From Adiantum capillus-veneris (lineage: Eukaryota; Streptophyta; Polypodiopsida; Polypodiales; Pteridaceae): 64,000 nucleotides of DNA. Positions 57,300 to 64,000 of the stretch are shown in pieces (position 1 is the first letter of the stretch; the number at the start of each line of letters is the position of its first letter). Location of the stretch: positions 94,833,342 to 94,897,341 of the forward strand of contig CM043953.1 in NCBI GenBank assembly GCA_014529385.2, in the 5' to 3' direction. Made by a program: the position numbers and the translations under genes. The notes under the pieces were generated by a model. That model was not told where the DNA came from and made no database searches. It saw only the letters and a program-made list of their open reading frames with translations.

Positions 57300-57738
57300 C
57301 CTATAGAGTAAAGTATGGAGACGAAGTGGACCAGCACAGGGCAGGATGTTTTGATGCCATCTCCAGATTCTTATACACTCGACGTATAAGAACTATTTTG
57401 TAAAGTTCAAAGATCAGCAACTTGATCATGTACGCTACATCGAGAAAGTGTTGCATGCTCGATTCCCAAATGTCCCCAATGAGTGTTTTTTAGAACAATG
57501 GTTGGAGGGCTACATTACAAAAATTTGGAAAACAAGAAATCAACTGTATGGCGCACAACGGAAAATTAGATCTCTAGGAGCTATCATGGAGGCAACATGG
57601 AAAATGCAGAGTGGAAGTGGGCAATACAAGAAAACGGTGAACAAGCTGCAATGGGCTCATCCTATAGACAACAACGCGAAGCTCGGGCTAGACAAACTCC
57701 CACACACTATGGTTCGAGAGCAAAGCAGCTTGGAATGA
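57300..57738 (+). CDS. Unrecognised coding-like fragment after array 2
   Basis: The frame 57448-57738 ('HARFPNVPNECFLEQWLEGY', 'KIWKTRNQLYG') is preceded in another frame by a coding-looking segment at 57310-57405 ('KYGDEVDQHRAGCFDAISRF'). A frame change near 57403 separates them. I recognise no family. It may be a second gene of the transposon or a chance neighbour. Confidence 0.3.
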
Positions 57739-59293
57739 TAAATATGTAAGTTTTTTTTAATTGGAACCTAAACCGATTCAAAAAAGGTTCTAGTTAATGA
57801 ATTGCTTTTGTTATTGCTGACTTAGAAAAATATCACTCTGAGTCGACGACAAGAGAGATGGTCAAGTATTGAGAGCGATACACACAGCCAGCGTTGCTAC
57901 GCTGAGTATGGCCGAGCTGCTGTTGCTGCCGTTTCCCCATGGCCCCGCTCAGCCATGTTGGGGCAGCGAGCTTGGCCTCGACAATGACCTGTCGCTAGGA
58001 GCAGGAGGTAATTTGTGATGCTTCAGTAACGTTCCCAACTTGGTAGGTTTTGTTCTTCTGGTGTCTGACAGTAAATGCTCACTCTTATTGTTTACTTTTG
58101 TGAAGCTTGGGATGTGGACAGATTGATACAAGTGGGTGTGATAGGATTCTGCTCGGCCCCCTGTCTGGATACACCGACCTTTTTTTGTTTGTGGAGTGCG
58201 TCTAGAAGTTGAAATGGGTGCGTGCTCACAGATTGGGAAGTTGTTTTTGCTGCATTCTACAATGGCCGGGCTTGATTCTTGGTTGCTCTGTTGGCAATGA
58301 GTGCTGCTTTTTTGTGTTTGCATTCTGCCGCAACTCTTTTAGTTTCTGGTATTGTCTATAGCAAAACTACTACATCTACGAAGATTATATGTCAAGCTTG
58401 ACATCTCCCTTGTGGCTCAGTTGTCATTTCCTGCTTGCTCACAGTTCAGAGCTAACTGAGTCTATGCTCAGGTTTATTGGGTTCTACCTCTTTACAGGAT
58501 TTCTTACGTATAATTGACCTGTTGTCTAACATTTCGGCTAGTGTTCTTTGAATGAAAAGAATGGAGTCGTTTTGACCTGGCTGTAGGTTCTGGTCAAATT
58601 GGTTGTCGAGTTTTTATCATGTTGGTGAACATTCTTCTTTCGATTTGTGTTTGCAGAGCCTTGGAATCCTCGATAACGGAAACACTGATTATCTGTATTC
58701 CTTTTAGTTTGGTGCTTTTGTTAACCAGCATTTGGTACTTTCTTTACAAGTTCTGTTTGCTATATTGTAGCCTTTCCGTGATTCAATTTGATTGGCTAAC
58801 TTCGGAGCTCTTCAATAGAGGACCGTTTGTTATGCTATATTTTCACATGATTCAATTTTATTGCAAGTTACACTAATCATCGGATCTGTATGGCGGCCAT
58901 AAGCATCACCGCTGCATGGTTTTCATCAGTTTTGCATGGCCTTACATTGTTTGTTGGGAAGGTATTGTTAAGATTACTGAACAGCTAAGCAAGATTTTGG
59001 CTTGGGTGAATATTTCTTGAAAAGAACTGTTAACTGTTGTTTTATTTGCTTGAAACCTACGGTTTGTATGTAACATTAAATTTTGCAGTTTCCCCTATGT
59101 TGGCTTTCATGATTGAATATTTGGTTGAAATTTAGGGCCGGCTAGACATGATTGCAAGTAGTTATTTGTGTGTTTATTTGTAGGATTTGCTTTGATATGA
59201 TAAATATATTTCATCATTTGATTTACGTTGGAGGACGTGAAACTTTCACGTTTCCTTTCTTCTAATAGTGTCTCTAGACACTTTTCTCCCCTT

Positions 59294-59296
<3 letters not shown>
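57739..59296. other. No gene recognised
   Basis: About 1.5 kb of T-rich, intron-like sequence with only short frames. It could be the 5' region of the RPA-like gene or of the Helitron that begins downstream. I found no Helitron 5' end. Confidence 0.4.

Positions 59297-59384
<88 letters not shown>
59297..59384. repeat. Compound (GT)n(GA)n microsatellite
   Basis: About 22 GT units are followed without a gap by about 22 GA units. The frame of Cys/Val and Arg/Glu across it is an artefact. Confidence 0.97.
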
Positions 59385-59388
<4 letters not shown>

Positions 59389-59665
59389 CTTAACAATCTT
59401 TTTCCCTTCTCCTATTAGCCTCTCCTCTCACTCATTGTTCTTCATTTATGTCTTTTACCCAATGTCCCTTCATCTGCCACACATCTATATAAGGCTACAG
59501 TAAGAAATGTCATTTACGTTCTTTGCCATCCTCAAAAGTGCTCTTGCTTCATGCTCTCACACATTGAATATCACCTATGTTTTGTTCAGCGCTTCTGAAA
59601 CTAACCAGCGCTCTGTTACAACCTCTCCCCTCTTCTATAGTGGTATTTCTCTCTATTCTGCTGGC
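59385..59665. other. Stretch upstream of the RPA-like gene
   Basis: CT-rich, promoter-like sequence including 'catctatataaggctacag' (TATA-like, near 59485) about 180 bases before the candidate ATG. No gene recognised. Confidence 0.35.
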
Positions 59666-61440
59666 ATGGATGAAAACATGGCTGGTATGTCTACTAAGCT
59701 TTCAAAGAGCATCTTGTCTTGTTGAGCATGAGACTTCTTGTTCTTGATTTTTTTTCCGATTCAAATCTGCATATGCTGTTATTTATGATTTTGAAGAGGA
59801 TGAAACTAATTCCGTAGGTTCGAAGAGTGGTCCAGTCTCTCCTAAGCGCAATGTTGATTGTGTGTCACCTTCCTTTTTAAAAAATGAAACCCTGCATGAC
59901 AAGAAACTCTCTCCCAACTTGAAGCTTCGTAAATCTCCTTCGTCTTCTTTGAGGAAAGCTTTAAAGGTTGTCCAAGGTAATTGTGGACTTTGTACCATTT
60001 GTTTGTAATTGAATTATTTTCATGATCAGATTTTTACTTGCTTTTGTTCGGATAGAGAAAGCGAAGAGAAATATAGGTGAAAGTAGTGCTTTTACTAGCG
60101 CAGAGAAGGTGGAGCATGGTTTGAACAAGACTCCAAGCATCGAGAGTTTCAACTCTCAGCTAGCTTTGGTTCCCCCTGTAAAACTATTACTCATATCAGA
60201 GTTGTCAGATACAATCACATGTCGATTTGCTATAGATGCAAAGGTGCTATGCAAATATGGGACCTTCAAGATTGAGAAGGGAGCTTTTGGCCGGTTTCTT
60301 AGAGCAGATTTGCTAGATAAGGAATCTAAGCACACTGTTACCTTTGTGGTTTCTGAGATTTACATTTCAGATTTCGTTGATCTCTTTGAAGTAGATGATT
60401 ACATTCGTTTAGAAGGAGTTAGCTTGAAAAGAAGGGTGTGGAGAGATGGAGGGACAAGTCCATGGAGTTTACATGTTGATGCAACAACCATATTGGTGAA
60501 AATCAGTCCGTTTAGTTGTTCTTTAGTTCTCTATCCAGAGCACAGAATAAGAGAGCCATTGGCTGCGCCTACTTCTGCTTTGGCCCAGTTCATCCCCACT
60601 ATAGCATTCACAGTGGTGAAAGTTGATGCTGCTACAAAAAGTGATGGTACTTTCAGTTGCCGGTTGACTATAGCTGATGGGTCAGCTGTCATCGATAGAG
60701 CAAGTGTAAGTATATTTCATCTCTTAATCATCTCTTTATTGTATGCAAGAATCTGCCTTAATCGCTCTTGTTCTTGTAGTTGCTCTTTGTGCCTTCTAGA
60801 CGGACAGACTATCACAGAATTGCAAATGCAGTGAACGATCTTGGGTATTATTCCTGTGTGGCCCGCAACATAAACGTGTTCAAGCAACAAACAAACACAC
60901 TCTCTATTGTGGATGCTACTATCTTGTTACCATTGCCTACTGGTCTAGAGACAGTTTTTAGACAACATCTATCTAAACAAGTATCAAATTCAGGGTTTGG
61001 CAAGAAGGTTAGATTATATCTAACGTGCTTTTCAATTGGGTTTAAAGTTTGGTTTTTCTTATGCTTGTTTCTTGTAGATTTTTGGCACTTTGGAAATTGT
61101 CAACCTTAACAGCCTCGATATTCAGCACACATGTGAGACTTGCAAAGGCACAAACGTGAGTCGCCAAGTTTCCAATCCATTTTGTTACACATGTGGCAAG
61201 AGGTCATCTATTGCCAAGACTCCTTTGTTGCAAGCAAAGCTGATTGTCCAAGGTGGAGAAGCCATAACAGTCAACTTGCAAGGTGGACTCGTCGACGATG
61301 TACTTGGCTTTGCACAACCTTTCATGCACATATATGAACATAATCTTTTGGATTTGAAAGCTTCCTTGGCTGTTTTTAAGAAAGTTGGCACCTTTGAGAT
61401 AGATAAGCAAGGCTACATAATTAGTTTCATACGAGCGTGA
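59666..61440 (+). CDS. RPA1-like single-stranded DNA-binding protein
   Basis: The gene encodes OB-fold ssDNA-binding domains. The candidate ATG at 59666 gives a very short first exon (donor GTATGT at 59685). Coding resumes before 59800 ('YDFEEDETNSVGSKSG') and ends at 59976. Exons 60056-60705, 60780-61007 and 61078-61440 follow, with GT-AG introns of 70-80 bp and fitting phases. The second carries an RPA DBD-A-like OB fold ('CRFAIDAKVLCKYGTFKIEK', 'FVVSEIYISDFVDLF'), the third continues DBD-B, and the last holds a zinc ribbon C-x2-C-x13-C-x2-C ('CETC' ... 'CYTC') in a third OB fold. No stops interrupt the exons. It lies on the same strand just upstream of a Helitron Rep gene. Plant Helitrons often carry RPA-like genes, so it is probably an element gene rather than host RPA. 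Confidence 0.72.
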
Positions 61441-61486
61441 CAGCCTTGTGTCTATAAGTTCTCACTCTGTTTGACATTTTGAAACG

Positions 61487-64000
61487 ATGGATGGTATGCC
61501 TAGTGTATTAAGGGTAAATAGGCGAAATGTTCTCCTTGATGCAAAATTTTTGTCTAGCTTTCCTAACAATACTGATGTTTTGGAAGCAGTGTTGTTTAGA
61601 TTTGGATTAAGCTTGTCTCTTGCATTTGAGGATAGACTTATGGAAATGATTTTACAAAAGGTTTTCGCTAAAGATGTTGACACTCTTTCCGTTTGGATTT
61701 CTCCATGGCATGTAGATATGAACGTGAGTGTTGTAACACTAAAAAGGAACCTTTACTATTTCAAACACGGTCCACTTCAAAGATGTTATCCATGCACTTG
61801 GTTTCTTTAGTTTGTCAGCTAACGAATAACTCATGTAGCATTCTCTTGTTTGAAGAGGAGAATCATTTCAAAAGTCTTGTGCGGTATGGAGTTGTGAATA
61901 ATGCGTCCTCTTCTCGCTTGCATGAGGTGATTGTGTTGCAAAGAATGGGAAGTTTTGTTTGGATTCCTGCTTCTCTACAGCGTCTAAAGCATATTCGTTG
62001 TGTGTGGCCAGAACAAGTGACAAGTCTTTTAATGTCTTAATTCGAGAGTATTCGCATGCAAGTGCCCTTGAAATCACTGCAATCTTTCAAAATGTGCATG
62101 AATCTACCTATACCAAGAAACAAATTCAAACGAAGATTTATAGTATTTGGAAAAAACAAAACAATGTACAAACAGCAACCCAATTGCGCTCTCATACTTC
62201 ACGATTTGCAAAAGCTATCCAAGACACACCCTCTTTTTCTTGTTGTTCATGTGGTTCTTTGGTCTTTCGTAAAAATCTACAATCTCTATCTCCTATTGAG
62301 ATTACATCCTTGGTGAGATTTAAAAATTTATCCAACAGTGTTCCACTTGTGGCTGTTCGAGTCTGTAAGACTTGCAAAACAGCATTAAAAAAGAATGTCA
62401 AGCCTCTCTTTTGCATGCATGTGTTGATGACATTTAACTCAAAAAATGAAGTTGTGCAACAACTTAACGATATAGAGCGTCGTCTTGTATCTTTGCGAAT
62501 ACCTTTTGCCCAAATACGAGAGCTTTCATTTGAAGGTCAGCTTGGACTCAAAGGAAGTGTGGTGAATGTCATGTCAGATTTGTCTAAAGTGCAAAACATG
62601 CTTCCACGCTTTGCAAATGACCAAGCTACAGTTCTTGTGGAGATCAAATGAAAACTCGAATATGATCATGCTTATCTTAGTGGTGTTGTGCGGCCTGCAT
62701 GTGTGATGAAAGCATTGCATGAACTTGTGAGAACACCATTGTATATTGAACATGGCACAACAATCAATAGGTCATGGAGTGACGCCTTTGCACTCAGTGC
62801 AGACCTCGTAACATGCGTTGGTGAAGATGACACTAATGACCCGATTGATCCTTCTGACACTCTATTGCACAATCTTTATACATCTAGTCAAGTAGTGGAC
62901 CATAATGCACATGTGGCAAGTGTGGCTCCATGTGAAGGATTTAGTCCTTTAAGCATTTTTGATGATGAAGCTTGTGAAGAGTTGTCATTCCCAACACTTT
63001 TCTATGGTCACAGCAGAAAATATTTCGCGTTGGCTAAGCAAAGTTATCAAAAAGTGGCACAGTGGGAATTAAAAAACGAGGACAGACGCTTTGCTGTTGA
63101 TATTGAGAATCTTTTCTTTAAGACAATCAAAATTATAATTGCCAAAGTTCTTGGCTCTATTTGGGTTCGCCTTCGGAAAGGGAAGCTTCAAGGTCGCAAG
63201 CTGCAAGCAAAAGATGTGCAATCTACAACTAACATAGAGCAACTACTTACATCCCAACTTGGCTACCATGACTTTGAGACATTGAGAACATCTGTTGACT
63301 ATAAAGCAAAATTTAAACGTAATGTTTTTGCAATGATTAGACAATTGGGTCAACCCACATTTTTTCTCACTTTTTCATGTACTGAGCAAAGATGGCAGCC
63401 TCTTAAAAACTGCTTGTCTACCCTAAATCCCCATATTGTAGAGAGTGACTACTCGAATACGAGCGCCTACCTTCGAGCATTGGTACGCTCAGATCCTCTT
63501 GCAACTGCAAGATACTACGTGCATAGATTCAAAGAGATAAAGAAGGAGCTGAGACGCAATAAACACTTGCTAGGTGAAGTGGTTGACTTTTTCTTCGTCA
63601 CTGAATTCCAGCATAGAGGTAGCCAACATGATCATGGATTGATTTGGATCAAGGATGCACCCATTCTCGGTATTGCACCAACTGATGAAATAATAACGTT
63701 TGTCGACTTGTACATCAGCACAAACAAAGATGACTTAGAAGAAACGCTCAGATGCGTGCAGACGCATTCTCATCGTAAAACATGTAAGAAACGAAAAACT
63801 CTGTGTAGATTTGGATTTCCGCGGCCACCTTCAAGAAAAACAGTAATCATGTTTCCCCTTTCTGTGCCTGATTCTAGGCGCCAGATCCTTGTTGAGAACA
63901 AAAAACACATTGATCAGCAACTGCTTGCCTTGCCTCGCGACAATGACCTTTCCTTTGATACTTGGTTGGCTACAATTGGCATGGATGAGGATCTTTACAT
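61487..64000 (+). pseudogene. Helitron 1, Rep protein N-terminal part, continues past the window
   Basis: Three frames follow each other: from 61487 ('DAKFLSSFPNNTDVLEAV'), from about 61720 ('SCSILLFEEENHFKSLV'), and from 61959 to the window end. The last is interrupted by one TGA at 62649-62651 and is otherwise open to 64000. It contains a C-x2-C pair ('CCSCGS' ... 'CKTCKTAL') and 'RRLVSLRIPFAQIRELSF', a segment I associate with DUF6570 in Helitron proteins. The Rep domain follows ('FFLTFSCTEQRWQPL') with an intact HUH motif in 'EFQHRGSQHDHGLIWI' near 63602-63650 and 'HSHRKTC' ... 'CRFGFPRPPS' near 63765-63835. The tyrosine motif and helicase should lie beyond the window. The frame changes may be lesions or an intron (a GTGAGT lies near 61722). 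Confidence 0.85.

Noticed and set aside
59228-59503. 91-codon frame with Cys/Val and Arg/Glu runs
   Set aside because: It is produced by the (GT)n(GA)n microsatellite.

Overview
The window is nuclear DNA of a land plant with a large, repeat-rich genome. The evidence is a plant-type class 3 lipase gene interrupted by introns, Ty1/copia and chromodomain Ty3/gypsy elements primed by initiator-Met tRNA, plant-style Helitrons, several LINE families and many (GA)n, (CT)n, (CA)n and (GT)n microsatellites. A Penelope-like element and an unusual transposase suggest a seed-free plant (a fern, for example) or a conifer rather than a flowering plant. That is inference from repeat types only.

Layout: 1-1190 is the 3' end of a copia element. 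1190-3331 is LINE family A, copy 1, running into (TC)n. 3332-6266 has no recognised gene. 6267-8878 is the 3' half of a class 3 lipase gene, the only clear host gene. 8879-17275 is a scrapyard: an LTR end with a primer site, LINE-A fragments in both orientations, a LINE-A/LINE-B mosaic and two decayed gypsy gag remnants. 17276-30712 is a three-level nest: LINE-B (minus strand) was split by a chromovirus (plus strand, 18082-27397), whose leader was in turn entered by the longest LINE-A copy (minus strand, between two (GA)n tracts). 30713-33702 is unassigned. 33703-38640 is a decayed L1-type LINE (LINE-C). 38990-40800 (minus) is a Penelope-like reverse transcriptase. 41295-42740 (minus) is a Helitron Rep remnant. 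42997-51397 is a second gypsy element with long LTRs. 51782-56230 is a multi-exon transposase-like pseudogene whose presumed intron and 3' flank are filled with arrays of short palindromes. 59666-61440 is an RPA1-like gene with intact introns, followed from 61487 to the window end by a second, different Helitron Rep protein.

Almost every mobile-element gene is broken by stops or frameshifts, so most of the window is a record of past insertions. The exceptions are the lipase exons and the RPA-like gene, in which I see no lesions. The Helitron Rep reading frame is open from 62652 to the window end.

The observations most worth following up are the transposase flanked and interrupted by 'TATGCTAATTAGCATA'-type arrays, the repeated placement of LINE-A 3' ends against (TC)n in one orientation, the plant Penelope-like element, and the loss of the TATA box from only the 5' LTR of the chromovirus.
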